Shown here: one piece after another, positions 24,103-32,835 of the stretch
Position numbering within the stretch: the stretch's first letter is position 1
How the letters are laid out: each line of letters starts with the position of its first letter
DNA from: JACVRW01 sp034664085
GTDB lineage: Bacteria > Actinomycetota > Thermoleophilia > Solirubrobacterales > Thermoleophilaceae
NCBI GenBank assembly: GCA_034664085.1
Contig: JAXDII010000035.1
Location: forward strand, 1 to 64,000
DNA length: 64,000 nt
Direction of reading: 5' to 3'
The notes under the pieces: model-generated
Database searches by the model: none
What the model was told of the DNA's origin: nothing
Seen by the model: only the letters and a program-made list of their open reading frames with translations
Program-made: the position numbers and the translations under genes

Positions 24103-26217
24103 CTAGCCCGCGGCTTGGGTGGCGCGCCGCTCGCCGATCCGAGCACGCAGCTGAGTGCTCTCCATCGGGCGGGCGAACAGGAAGCCCTGGCCGAGCGGAC
24201 AGTCGAGGCCGAGCAGGATCTCCTGCTGCTCGGGGAGCTCGATCCCCTCGGCGACCAGACGCAGGCCGAGGCTGCGCGCGAGCTCGACGATGCCGCGCAC
24301 GAGCGCGGGGTCGTGGTCGGCCTCGGTCAGCTCCCGCACGAACGGGCGGGCGATCTTGAGGATGTCGATCGGCAGCTCGCGCAGGTGGCTCAGCGAGGAA
24401 TAGCCCTCGCCGAAGTCGTCGAGTGCGATGCGCACGCCGGTGGCGGAGATGCGGTCGAGCTTGGCGATCGCGACGTCGATGCTCTGGATCACCGACGACT
24501 CGGTGACCTCGAGGATCAGGCCCTCGGGACTCAGGCCGGTCGACCGCAGCGCTTCGGCCACGGTGGCTTCGAACTGCTCGTCCAGCAGCTGTCGCGCCGA
24601 CACGTTGACCGTGACGGGGATGTCGGCCCGGCCGGCCAGCTCCTCCCAGAGCTTCGCTTCGGCGCACGCCGCGTTGAGGACCCAGGCGCCCATCGAGACG
24701 ATCAGGCCGGTCTCCTCGGCGAGCGGGATGAACTCGAGCGGCGGGACCAGCCCGCGGCCGGGCCGATCCCAGCGCAGCAGCGCCTCGGCGGCGCGCATCT
24801 CACCGGTGTTCAGGTCCACGATCGGCTGGTAGTGGACGACGAGCTCGCCGCGGTCGATCGCCCGGCGCAGCGCGTTCAGCGTGGTCAGCCGCTCGGCGGC
24901 CTGGTCGTCCATGCCCGGGTCGAAGAACTCCGAAGCGTTCCGGCCGCGTCCCTTGATCCGATGCATCGCCAGACCGGCGCGGCGCAGCAGTTCGGCCCCC
25001 TCCCGCGCGTCCTCCGTGGAGAGGGCGATGCCGACGCTGGCGGTCACCAGCACCTCGGAGCCTTCGAGGATGAACGGGCTGTCGAACGCATCGCGCAGGC
25101 GCTCCGAGGCGCCGAGCGCGTCGTCGAGTCCGCGCACGGATTCGAGCAGCACGCCGAACTCGTCGCTGCCGAGGCGCGCGATCGTGTCGGAGGGGCGCAG
25201 CGCCACGGACATCCGCTCGGCGGCCTGCATGAGCAGCGCGTCGCCGGCGGCGCGACCGAGCCCGTCGTTCACGAGCTTGAAGCCGTCGATGTCCAGCACC
25301 AGCACGGCCACGCGCTCGTGCCCGCCGGCCAGCCGCCCGATCGCGTGGCGCGCCCGGTCTTCGAAGAGCGCGCGGTTGGGCAGGCCCGTGAGGGCGTCGG
25401 CGAACGCATGGCGCTCGAGCTCCTCGCGCTGGCCCTGCAACGCCTTGGCCATCGCGTTGAACGTCCCCGCTACCTCGTTCAGCTCCTTGGTGGACCGGAT
25501 CGACACCCGATCTTCGAGGTGCCCGTTGCCGAGCGACCGTGCCGCACGCGCCAGTTCGTGGAGTGGCCTCACGAGCGTCTTGCTCACGCGGTTCGCCAGC
25601 AGTCCCGCTAGCAGCAGGGCGATCGCCACCGTGGCCAGGCCGAGCGCCCAGTTGAGGCGCGCCAATCGCTCGGTCTCGGCGAGGTCCGCGCGTACCTCTG
25701 CCTCGGAATCGGCCATCAGGCGCTCGACCCCCGCGGCCGCGGCGTCCGCCTCGATCTGGAACGCGTCCTCCGGGTCGGAGCCGGTGCCCCTGGTCAGGTC
25801 CTGCCCGGTCTTGAGCCGGTAGGCATCCAAGCGGCGCTTCGCCGCCTTCCATGCCGCGCGGATGGCCACGACGCCGCGCCGCTCCACCTCCGTGTCGTAC
25901 GAGTACGGGGAGGCGAGCTTTCCATCCACCTCGGAGGCCGGCCCCTGGTAGGCGATCAGGTCGCGCACGTCGCCGCCCTCCATGTACCGGCTTCCAGCCT
26001 GCTGAGCGGCGTTGATGCGCTGGAGCACGCTCACGCTCTCCTGCTCCTCCCGAGCCACCTCGCGGGCGAGGGCCGCGTAGCTCCCCGACGTGTGGGAGAG
26101 CAGCGCCAGGCAGACGCCCGCGCCGAGCAGCAGCGGGATCATGACCACGAGCGCAGCCGCCAGCAGCCGTCCGCGCAAGGACAGCGCGAAGCGCCCCTCT
26201 CCACCGTCTCGGGTCAT
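24103..26217 (-). CDS. Membrane GGDEF-EAL cyclic-di-GMP protein with HAMP domain
   Basis: The 704-residue protein has a transmembrane helix (about 18-40), an extracytoplasmic helical sensor, a second helix (about 189-212), HAMP (about 212-265), a GGDEF domain (270-430) and an EAL domain (445-695). The GGDEF signature is GSDEF at 350-354 and the usual NDxxGHxxGD is NDGLGRAAGD, so cyclase activity is doubtful. The EAL side keeps EALLRW (478-483), NVS, EVTES, DDFG (600-603), K621 and AEGIE, so phosphodiesterase activity is likely. ATG 26217 is preferred because upstream frame sequence runs into NudC. Confidence 0.9.
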   Translation of the reverse strand: MTRDGGEGRFALSLRGRLLAAALVVMIPLLLGAGVCLALLSHTSGSYAALAREVAREEQESVSVLQRINAAQQAGSRYMEGGDVRDLIAYQGPASEVDGKLASPYSYDTEVERRGVVAIRAAWKAAKRRLDAYRLKTGQDLTRGTGSDPEDAFQIEADAAAAGVERLMADSEAEVRADLAETERLARLNWALGLATVAIALLLAGLLANRVSKTLVRPLHELARAARSLGNGHLEDRVSIRSTKELNEVAGTFNAMAKALQGQREELERHAFADALTGLPNRALFEDRARHAIGRLAGGHERVAVLVLDIDGFKLVNDGLGRAAGDALLMQAAERMSVALRPSDTIARLGSDEFGVLLESVRGLDDALGASERLRDAFDSPFILEGSEVLVTASVGIALSTEDAREGAELLRRAGLAMHRIKGRGRNASEFFDPGMDDQAAERLTTLNALRRAIDRGELVVHYQPIVDLNTGEMRAAEALLRWDRPGRGLVPPLEFIPLAEETGLIVSMGAWVLNAACAEAKLWEELAGRADIPVTVNVSARQLLDEQFEATVAEALRSTGLSPEGLILEVTESSVIQSIDVAIAKLDRISATGVRIALDDFGEGYSSLSHLRELPIDILKIARPFVRELTEADHDPALVRGIVELARSLGLRLVAEGIELPEQQEILLGLDCPLGQGFLFARPMESTQLRARIGERRATQAAG

Positions 26218-26284
26218 TGCATGAGGTATCGACAGGTCGGTCTCATGCCTGTAGCCGCGCAGTCGCATACCCTCGGCGCGTCCG

Positions 26285-27169
26285 ATGGCCACCGAGCGCA
26301 CCACCGAAGCCCCGCTGACCTTCTCGGGTGCGGCGCTGGACCGCGCGCCGGTGGAGCGAGGCGACGCGGCCTGGCTCGCGCGGCAGCGCGCGCACCCGCA
26401 GGCGCGCTCGCTGGTGCTGTCCGAGCGCGGCCTCTGGCTCGACGGCGAGCGGCTGCTGCTCGTGCCTCCTGGCCCCGACTCCGTCTTCCTGGGCCTGTCC
26501 GGCGAGCGGGCGCTGTTCGCGACCGACGCCACGGAGGGCGAGCCGCAGAGTGGGCATCCGGCGGGCCTGCGCGAGGCGGCGACCGGACTTCCCGCCGAGG
26601 AGGCCGCCCTCGCCGCCTACGCGGCGTCGCTGGTGTCCTGGCACCGGCGCCACCGCTTCTGCGCGAGTTGCGGCGCGCCCACCGAGTCGGCCGACGGCGG
26701 CCACGAGCGGCGCTGCACGGCCTGCGACGCGCACCACTTCCCGCGCACCGACCCCGTGGTGATCGTGCGCGTGACCGACGGCGCCGACCGCCTGCTGCTG
26801 GGCCGCCAGCCGAGCTGGCCGACTGGGCGCTTCTCGGTCCTGGCCGGGTTCGTCGAGCCGGGCGAGACGCTCGAGGAGGCGGTGCGGCGCGAGGTGCTCG
26901 AGGAATCCGGCGTGATGGTGGAGTCCGCCGCCTACGTCGCCTCCCAGCCCTGGCCGTTCCCGAGCTCCCTGATGATCGGCTTCAACGCCGTGGGCACGGG
27001 CGGCGACCCGCGCCCGGGAGACGGCGAGCTGTCGGAGGTCCGCTGGTTTGCGCGCGCCGAGGTGGAGGCCGCCGCAGCGGAGCAGGGCGAGATCCTGCTC
27101 CCGCCCGCGTACTCGATCTCCAGGCGCCTGATCGACGCGTGGCTGGAGGCGAGCGGTCCGGCGGGCTAG
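26285..27169 (+). CDS. nudC: NAD(+)/NADH pyrophosphatase (Nudix), NudC type
   Basis: The 294-residue protein has a zinc ribbon (FCASCG and CTACD), then the Nudix box GFVEPGETLEEAVRREVLEESG with its REVLEE core, and the NudC hallmark SQPWPFPSSLMIGF. NudC hydrolyses NAD(H) to NMN(H) and AMP and can remove NAD caps from RNA. The N-terminal domain is typical of family members. It is divergent from the GGDEF-EAL gene and its TAG shares CTAG with the convergent pyrE stop. Confidence 0.9.
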   Translation: MATERTTEAPLTFSGAALDRAPVERGDAAWLARQRAHPQARSLVLSERGLWLDGERLLLVPPGPDSVFLGLSGERALFATDATEGEPQSGHPAGLREAATGLPAEEAALAAYAASLVSWHRRHRFCASCGAPTESADGGHERRCTACDAHHFPRTDPVVIVRVTDGADRLLLGRQPSWPTGRFSVLAGFVEPGETLEEAVRREVLEESGVMVESAAYVASQPWPFPSSLMIGFNAVGTGGDPRPGDGELSEVRWFARAEVEAAAAEQGEILLPPAYSISRRLIDAWLEASGPAG

Positions 27170-27729
27170 GGGCGGTCGGGCCGGTCTGGGTAGACGTCGT
27201 CGATCGTCGTGAGCGGGCGATAGGGCGCGCCGCCCGCGGCGGCCTCGATCGCCTCGGCTCCGCCGGCGAGCCGGTCGAGCACGCTGGTCACGGCGACGAT
27301 CTCGAAGCCCTCCTCGCGCACGCGCTCGATCGCCTGCACGGTCGACCCGCCGGTGGTGACGACGTCCTCGACGATCAGGCAGCGCTCGCCCGGCTCGAGC
27401 GGCGGCCCCTCCACCCAGCGCTGGAGCCCGTGCTGCTTGCGCTCCTTGCGCACGAAGAAGGCCTTCACGTCGGCGTCCGCGGCGAGCGCGGCACACGCGA
27501 CCGGGTCAGCGCCCATCGTCATCCCGCCGACCGCGGTGGCGCCGGCGCGCTCGGCCTCTGCCCGCACCAGCTCGCCGAGCGCGCGAAAGCCGGCCCGTCG
27601 CAGGATGGCGCGCTTGGCGTCCACGTAGTACTGCGCCGTGCGTCCGCTCGTGAGCGTGACCTCGCCGATCACGAGCGCGTGCTCGCGGAGCTCCTCGACG
27701 AGCGTCTGGCGGGGTTCAGGCTTCGACAC
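27166..27729 (-). CDS. pyrE: Orotate phosphoribosyltransferase
   Basis: The 187-residue enzyme makes OMP from orotate and PRPP in pyrimidine synthesis. The PRPP loop VEDVVTTGGSTVQAI and the lysine-rich VRKERKQHG segment are present, with LTSGRTAQYYVDAKRA near the N-terminus. GTG 27729 gives a normal family length; no ATG in frame does. It stands alone, away from other pyr genes in this window. Confidence 0.9.
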   Translation of the reverse strand: MSKPEPRQTLVEELREHALVIGEVTLTSGRTAQYYVDAKRAILRRAGFRALGELVRAEAERAGATAVGGMTMGADPVACAALAADADVKAFFVRKERKQHGLQRWVEGPPLEPGERCLIVEDVVTTGGSTVQAIERVREEGFEIVAVTSVLDRLAGGAEAIEAAAGGAPYRPLTTIDDVYPDRPDRP

Positions 27730-27751
27730 GGGGATGCCGATAGTAGTCGCG

Positions 27752-28153
27752 ATGGGATCGGCAATCCGCTTCGTCGCCATCGGGATCACGGGCATCGTGG
27801 TGCTCGGCTTCCTGCTGTTCGCCGTCGACGAGATCGACAAGGGCTCGAAGACACAGCAGCAGGCGATCGAGCGCGAGCTCGGCACGCCCAGCGCCGAGCT
27901 GATCGCCCCCAGCTCCCGCGAGGAGGCGGTCCGCGAGGAGCACAACGGCGCCTTCCGGGAGGCCGTGGACGACGCCAACGACTTCCTGCTCGCTCCGTTC
28001 GTCGACCTGATCGACTCCGACAACGGCTGGGTCAGCCACGGCGTGCCGACGCTGCTGGCGCTGCTGCTCTACGGCGTCGGGCTCGGCATCCTGGCGAACG
28101 CGCTGCCCAAGCAGCGCACGCACGGGAACGACTGGCGCACCGCCGGTCCGTAG
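27752..28153 (+). CDS. Hypothetical small membrane protein, two helices
   Basis: The 133-residue product has an N-terminal hydrophobic segment (AIRFVAIGITGIVVLGFLLF), a charged helical middle with QQAIERELG and REEAVREEHNG, and a second hydrophobic segment (GVPTLLALLLYGVGLGILA). I recognise no family. An in-frame ATG at 27734 is possible. Its start is 23 bases from the divergent pyrE start. It likely sits in the cytoplasmic membrane. Confidence 0.6.
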   Translation: MGSAIRFVAIGITGIVVLGFLLFAVDEIDKGSKTQQQAIERELGTPSAELIAPSSREEAVREEHNGAFREAVDDANDFLLAPFVDLIDSDNGWVSHGVPTLLALLLYGVGLGILANALPKQRTHGNDWRTAGP

Positions 28154-28247
28154 GGCCCCGAGCCCCCTCGGCCGGGGGGGTTCCATACGTTGGTCCACCA
28201 GGAGTGGACTTTTGTGTTGAGCCCCCTGCCGCAAGCGGCGCAGGCGG

Positions 28248-29267
28248 CTACTGGTACAGGTAGATCGGGTCGCCGATGTCGACCCAGGCGAAGATCGATG
28301 CGGCGTTGGGGATCGGCACCCTCAGGCAGCCGTGGCTGGCCGGGTAGTTGGGCACCGAGGAGTAGCCGTGGATCGCGTACCCGCGGATGAAGTAGGACGA
28401 GTGCACCATGCCCTTGGCGTTGGTGCCCGGGGTCTGCAGGTAGAAGTGGTAGGTGCCGAACACCGTCGGCGTGGACGGCGCTCCGGATGACGTGTGGTAC
28501 GTCCGGTAGGGCTTGCCGCCCTTGGCCAGCACCAGCACCTGCCGCGACCAGTCGAACTCGACGTGCTTGCCGGCCTTCGGGTAGCGCAGCTCGTAGGCGC
28601 CCTGTCCACGCAGCAGCTTGCCGTAGACCTCGCTGGTGGCGTAGCCGTCGCGTCCCAGCTCGTTGGTCTTGCGGAACGCCAGCACGCCGCGGGCTGTGCC
28701 GTCGTCGTAGTAGCCGGTGACCGGAGTCGCGTAGCCCTGGGACAGCAGCGCGCGCTGGAGCAGCAGCACCTTCACCCCGCGCTCGCCCGCGCCGGCGCGC
28801 CAATCCACGACCGAGATCGTGTTGTCGCGTGTGCGGAAGGCCGCCTGGGCCGGGCTGGCCGCGTGCTTGATGACGAGCCGCAGCTTGCCCGGGCCCCCGA
28901 CCTTGAAGCGAAACTCGAAGCGGCCGCCCGCGCGCACCCTGCGGCGCACGGTCTTGCTCGCCTTCTTGCCGCGGATCGCGTACAGCGTCAGCACCTCACC
29001 CGGCACGGCGGGCTTCACGCGCCCGCGCACGACGACCGTCTGGGACGGCGCGAAGTAGCGCATCTTCTGGGTCGCGAGACCCGAGTCGAGCTTGTACGTC
29101 GCGCTTCCCTCGACCGGCACCGGAGCCGGGACGGGAGGCGTCGGCGTCGGCGTCTGGGCCAGCGCGGGAGTGGCGCCCAGGGCCAGCAGTCCGGCAACGG
29201 TGAGGATCGGGAGACGTGCTTTCACGGCGCGCACTATGCCATGGCGCGAGGCGGTGGGACTCGGCAT
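28248..29267 (-). CDS. L,D-transpeptidase (YkuD) with peptidoglycan-binding domain
   Basis: The 339-residue exported protein has a signal peptide (ILTVAGLLALGATPALA), a Pro/Thr linker, an Ig-like beta domain, a PG_binding_1 repeat (LLLQRALLSQGYATPVTGYY) and a C-terminal YkuD domain. Its active site reads HGYSSVPNYPASHGCLRV, with the catalytic Cys in SHGC. Such enzymes make 3-3 crosslinks in peptidoglycan. ATG 29267 has an AGAGGAG just upstream; a GTG at 29225 would start directly at the signal peptide and is an alternative. Confidence 0.9.
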   Translation of the reverse strand: MPSPTASRHGIVRAVKARLPILTVAGLLALGATPALAQTPTPTPPVPAPVPVEGSATYKLDSGLATQKMRYFAPSQTVVVRGRVKPAVPGEVLTLYAIRGKKASKTVRRRVRAGGRFEFRFKVGGPGKLRLVIKHAASPAQAAFRTRDNTISVVDWRAGAGERGVKVLLLQRALLSQGYATPVTGYYDDGTARGVLAFRKTNELGRDGYATSEVYGKLLRGQGAYELRYPKAGKHVEFDWSRQVLVLAKGGKPYRTYHTSSGAPSTPTVFGTYHFYLQTPGTNAKGMVHSSYFIRGYAIHGYSSVPNYPASHGCLRVPIPNAASIFAWVDIGDPIYLYQ

Positions 29268-29274
29268 CTCTCCT

Positions 29275-30096
29275 CTAGATCGGCGCGGGGGCCGGTTTCT
29301 GGAGCCGCGGGGCCAGCATGCAGGCGATCAGCATCAGCGGTCCGAACACCGCCGCGACCACCACGCCGTCGGCCTGCGCGGCGTACGCGATCGAGTTGTT
29401 GATCGAGTGCAGGGCGATCACCGGATAGAGCGAGCGGGTCTTCTCGTAGACCAGGCAGAAGACCACGCCGAGCACCGCCAGCGGCGGCACGATCAGCAGC
29501 CCGTCGGTCCCGCCCTCGAAGTGGATCAGCCCGAACAGGAGGCCGTCGATGATGGCGGCCACGGCCACCGAGAACCTCGTGCGCAGCGCACCGTAGAAGA
29601 AGCCGCGGAAGAAGAACTCCTCGGCGAAGGGCGCGATGCAGATGATCATGAAGCCGGCGGCGATCAGCCCGAACGAGCTGTCCTCGGCGCCGAGGTCCCT
29701 GGCCACGGTCTGCTCCACGTCGGGCTGGACGACGACCGTGTACACCGCCGCGAAGACGTAGAAGGAGAAGATCCCGAGCGCGGCCCAACCCACTGCCGGC
29801 CAGAAACGCGTGCGCCGCAGGCCGAAGTGCCACGCGCGCGGGCGGCGGACGAACGACGCGAACAGCAGCGCCACCCCCACCAGCGACCCGTCGAGCAGCA
29901 GCGTGCCGGCCACGATCGCGCCCGGCGACTCGCCGGGGTCGTCCACGCCGATGATCGCCCACGCGATCCCCGCGCTGATGAAGCCCGTCACCGCGCCGGC
30001 GAGGAAGCCGAGCGGCCCGTACCACCACGGCCAGCGCGGACGGGCTTCCTCGGGAAGCTCCGGCGGCGTCGGGGGAGGCGAGACCGTGGTCTCCAT
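29275..30096 (-). CDS. CPBP-family intramembrane glutamic protease (CAAX-like)
   Basis: The 273-residue multi-spanning protein carries the Abi/CPBP motifs: EEFFFRG (E-E-x3-R), GLIHFEGG (first His) and HSINNSIAY (second His with Asn). These residues form the glutamate protease site in the membrane. Bacterial members process or protect peptides, but the substrate is unknown. It lies eight bases from the transpeptidase start on the same strand and ends the HAD-to-transpeptidase run. Confidence 0.88.
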   Translation of the reverse strand: METTVSPPPTPPELPEEARPRWPWWYGPLGFLAGAVTGFISAGIAWAIIGVDDPGESPGAIVAGTLLLDGSLVGVALLFASFVRRPRAWHFGLRRTRFWPAVGWAALGIFSFYVFAAVYTVVVQPDVEQTVARDLGAEDSSFGLIAAGFMIICIAPFAEEFFFRGFFYGALRTRFSVAVAAIIDGLLFGLIHFEGGTDGLLIVPPLAVLGVVFCLVYEKTRSLYPVIALHSINNSIAYAAQADGVVVAAVFGPLMLIACMLAPRLQKPAPAPI

Positions 30097-30101
30097 GCCC
30101 C

Positions 30102-30761
30102 TCAGAGTAGGGCGGGCAGCTCGCTGAGCGAGCGCACGGTCTCGACGCCCGCCGGGCCGCTCCCGTCGCGCGCCACGAGCACGGCGCGGATGCCGACGGC
30201 GCGCGCGCCCGCGACGTCGTTGTCCATCGAGTCGCCCACGTGCAGCGTCTGGTCGGGCCGCGCGCCGGCCACCTCCAGCGCCCGCTCGAAGATGCCCCGG
30301 CCGGGCTTGGCGACGCCAGCCTCGGCCGACGTGACGACGGCGTGCACGTGCTCCAGCAGGCCGGCCGGCCCGAGCCAGTCCGCCAGCGAGCAGTCCCAGT
30401 TGCTGACGATCACCACGGTGTGGCCGCCTCGGTGCAGCGTCTCCAGCGCCGGACCGGAGTCGGGGTAGGGCGTGAACTCGAGTGCCGCGAGCATCACCTC
30501 GCGCGCGGTGGCGTGGCCGAGGCTGGGCAGCTCGAGCGCCTCCATCATGCGCGCGGCGCAGCGATCGCGGAGGTCGTCGAGGCGCTCACGGTCGGAGCCC
30601 TCGAGGTGGTGCTGCAGGTAGTAGGCGATCTCGGCGGCGAACCCGCGCGCGGCGCGCTCCTCGTCGACCGCGAAACCGCGCTCGGCCAGCAGGCGCCGCA
30701 GCCGCGGCGCGGGCGGCTGCAGCTCCACGAGCGTCCCCAGGGCGTCCACGAACACCGCCAT
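30102..30761 (-). CDS. HAD-superfamily hydrolase
   Basis: The 219-residue protein shows HAD motif I FVDALGTLV (nucleophile Asp; the second Asp is Leu as in dehalogenase-like subgroups), motif II VIVSNWD, motif III Lys in GVAKPGRGIF and motif IV HVGDSMDNDVAGA. It is probably a small-molecule phosphatase. ATG 30761 overlaps the stop of the PIG-V-like gene by one base, so the two are coupled. Confidence 0.88.
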   Translation of the reverse strand: MAVFVDALGTLVELQPPAPRLRRLLAERGFAVDEERAARGFAAEIAYYLQHHLEGSDRERLDDLRDRCAARMMEALELPSLGHATAREVMLAALEFTPYPDSGPALETLHRGGHTVVIVSNWDCSLADWLGPAGLLEHVHAVVTSAEAGVAKPGRGIFERALEVAGARPDQTLHVGDSMDNDVAGARAVGIRAVLVARDGSGPAGVETVRSLSELPALL

Positions 30762-32020
30762 CACGAGATCCAGTGCCAGGTGGCGAACTGTGCCGTCACG
30801 AGCCCGAGGCCGAGGGCCGACACCGCCGCCACGCGGTCGGTCGCGCGCCGCTCCTCGCTCCAGAGCGCGAGCCACATGAAGATCGGGAACAGCACCGCCA
30901 GGAAGCGCGGCAACGACATCAGCGGCTGCGGCTTGACCGGCAGGCTCAGCGGCAGCACGAGCGAGCCCGCCACCCAGGCGCCGTAGGCCGGCGGGAGACG
31001 CCGGAAGATCCCCACGCAGGCGGCCACCGCGAACACCAGCGACCCGAACAGCATCAGGTTGATGGCGGCGATCCGGTAGGGGTCGCCAGCGGCCTGCTGG
31101 AAGTAGACGGTCTCGCGCTGGCCCGAGGCGAGCTGGCGCACGCCGTCGATCGCGGCGTTCAGCCCGTCGAGCGCGCCGGTGAGCGGCACGCTCAGCTCGC
31201 GCGACCAGGCGTCCTGCACGTCGAGGAAGCGCAGCGCGTCGCCCTCGGCGACGCCGAGGAAGAGCGCGTAGCAGGCAAGGCCCAGCGGCGCGGCCAGGAT
31301 CCAGGCGGCGTCGCGCAGGCGGCGCTCGCGGCCGCTCCACCAGACGATCGCCAGCGGCAGCATCAGCAGCACCCCGGCGCTGCGCGTGGCGGCCGCGGCG
31401 CCGGCGCAGCCGCCCGCCCACGCCCAACGGCCGGTCCTGGCCGCGTAGAACGCCCCCACCGCGAGCGCGAGGAAGAGGCTCTCCGAATAGGGGGCGCCGA
31501 AGTAGACGGCGAAGGGGAACACCGAGCACAGCAGCAGCGCCGGGCGGGCCAGCGGCCGGCCGAGCTCGAGCGAGACCAGCCGGTGGAGCAGGGTCAGCGC
31601 TGCCAGGAACGCGGCGAGCGCCACCGCGTAGGCGGCCAGCAGCAGCGCCGCCGGCGTGGCGCCGAAGGGAGTCGCCAGCCCGCGCACGAGCAGCGGGTAG
31701 AGCGGGAAGAAGGCCGCGCGGCCCTCGCTTCCGCCGTAGCCCGACTCGGCGATGCGCAGATACCAGACCGCGTCCCAGCGGGCGAGCGGCTGGAGCAGCG
31801 GATCGGCCAGGGCCCCCGTCAGCGCGGGCTCGTCGAACTTGGCCGCGTTCTCCCCTGCGAGTCCGCCGGTCGCAGGACCGAAGGAGAGCGCGGCGAAGAC
31901 GGCCACCAGGAGCACCGCCACGCGGGTCGGCCAGAACACGCCCCAGGCAGACCGCAGCGCCTGGGAGCCGCGCACAGCGGCGAGTGCGCGCGCGACCGTC
32001 GGGGTAGCTTCATAGGCCAT
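30761..32020 (-). CDS. PIG-V-like membrane glycosyltransferase, second copy
   Basis: The 419-residue membrane protein repeats the motifs of the copy at 22827: RWDAVWYLRIAESGY and AAFFPLYPLLVRGL, then AYAVALAAFLAALTLL-type helices. Identity between copies is concentrated in these loops, so the duplication is old. The start ATG shares the CATG at 32018-32021 with the divergent MscS gene. Donor lipid and acceptor are unknown. Confidence 0.8.
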   Translation of the reverse strand: MAYEATPTVARALAAVRGSQALRSAWGVFWPTRVAVLLVAVFAALSFGPATGGLAGENAAKFDEPALTGALADPLLQPLARWDAVWYLRIAESGYGGSEGRAAFFPLYPLLVRGLATPFGATPAALLLAAYAVALAAFLAALTLLHRLVSLELGRPLARPALLLCSVFPFAVYFGAPYSESLFLALAVGAFYAARTGRWAWAGGCAGAAAATRSAGVLLMLPLAIVWWSGRERRLRDAAWILAAPLGLACYALFLGVAEGDALRFLDVQDAWSRELSVPLTGALDGLNAAIDGVRQLASGQRETVYFQQAAGDPYRIAAINLMLFGSLVFAVAACVGIFRRLPPAYGAWVAGSLVLPLSLPVKPQPLMSLPRFLAVLFPIFMWLALWSEERRATDRVAAVSALGLGLVTAQFATWHWIS

Positions 32021-32813
32021 GCCGGGAGCCGAGTTCTACACAGCCGCAGTCGAGACCAGCGATTGGATCAAGGCCGGCATCACGATCGTGGTCGCGTTCG
32101 CGATCGCGGAGCTGGTCGACCGCGCGCTGTCGCGCCGCGGGAAGACCCTGAGCATCGCCGTCGTCGGCGGCGAGCTGTCGCCGGTCGCCGCCACCCGCCT
32201 GCGCCTGGTGCGGCGCCTGATCTTCGCGGTGATCATCCTGATCGGCGTCGGCGTCGCGGTCTCGTACCTCGAGCCGGTCAAGCAGCTGGCCACCGGCATC
32301 CTCGCCTCGTCGGCGGTGCTCGGCCTCGTCGTCGGCTTCGCCGCGCGCCAGACGCTGGCCAACGCGATCGCCGGCATCCTGCTTGCGATCACCCAGCCGA
32401 TCCGGATCGGCGACCTCGTCACGTTCGAGGAGAAGACCGGCGAGGTGGAGGACGTCAAGCTCACCTACACCTACATCCGCCTCGAGGACGGCCGCCGGCT
32501 GATCGTCCCCAACGAGCGGCTCGCCAGCAGCTCGGTCGAGAACCACACGATCCTCGATCCGCGCGTGCAGGTGGAGGTGTCGGTCTGGCTGCCGCGCGAC
32601 GCGGACCTCGACCGGGCGATCAAGCTGATCGAGGACGAGGAGGCCGACATCGCGGCCACGGTGGCGGAGGTCGACAAGGACGGCGTGCGCCTGAGCGCCA
32701 CCACGTGGGCCGCCACCCCGCGCCAGCGCGCCAAGGCCGCCGCCGACCTGCGCCGCCGCTGGCTGCGGCTGCTCAGAGAGCAAGGTCTATCCTCAGTCGA
32801 GGCCTCGGACTGA
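32019..32813 (+). CDS. MscS-family mechanosensitive ion channel
   Basis: The 264-residue protein has three hydrophobic segments. The last one, GLVVGFAARQTLANAIAGILLAITQPIRIGD, is the pore helix and beta-domain entry typical of MscS. The soluble part VPNERLASSSVENHT follows. It opens under membrane tension to release osmolytes. No clear ribosome site precedes the ATG, so a downstream start is possible. Confidence 0.88.
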   Translation: MPGAEFYTAAVETSDWIKAGITIVVAFAIAELVDRALSRRGKTLSIAVVGGELSPVAATRLRLVRRLIFAVIILIGVGVAVSYLEPVKQLATGILASSAVLGLVVGFAARQTLANAIAGILLAITQPIRIGDLVTFEEKTGEVEDVKLTYTYIRLEDGRRLIVPNERLASSSVENHTILDPRVQVEVSVWLPRDADLDRAIKLIEDEEADIAATVAEVDKDGVRLSATTWAATPRQRAKAAADLRRRWLRLLREQGLSSVEASD

Positions 32814-32835
32814 CCCGCACCGGCCACCCCATTCA

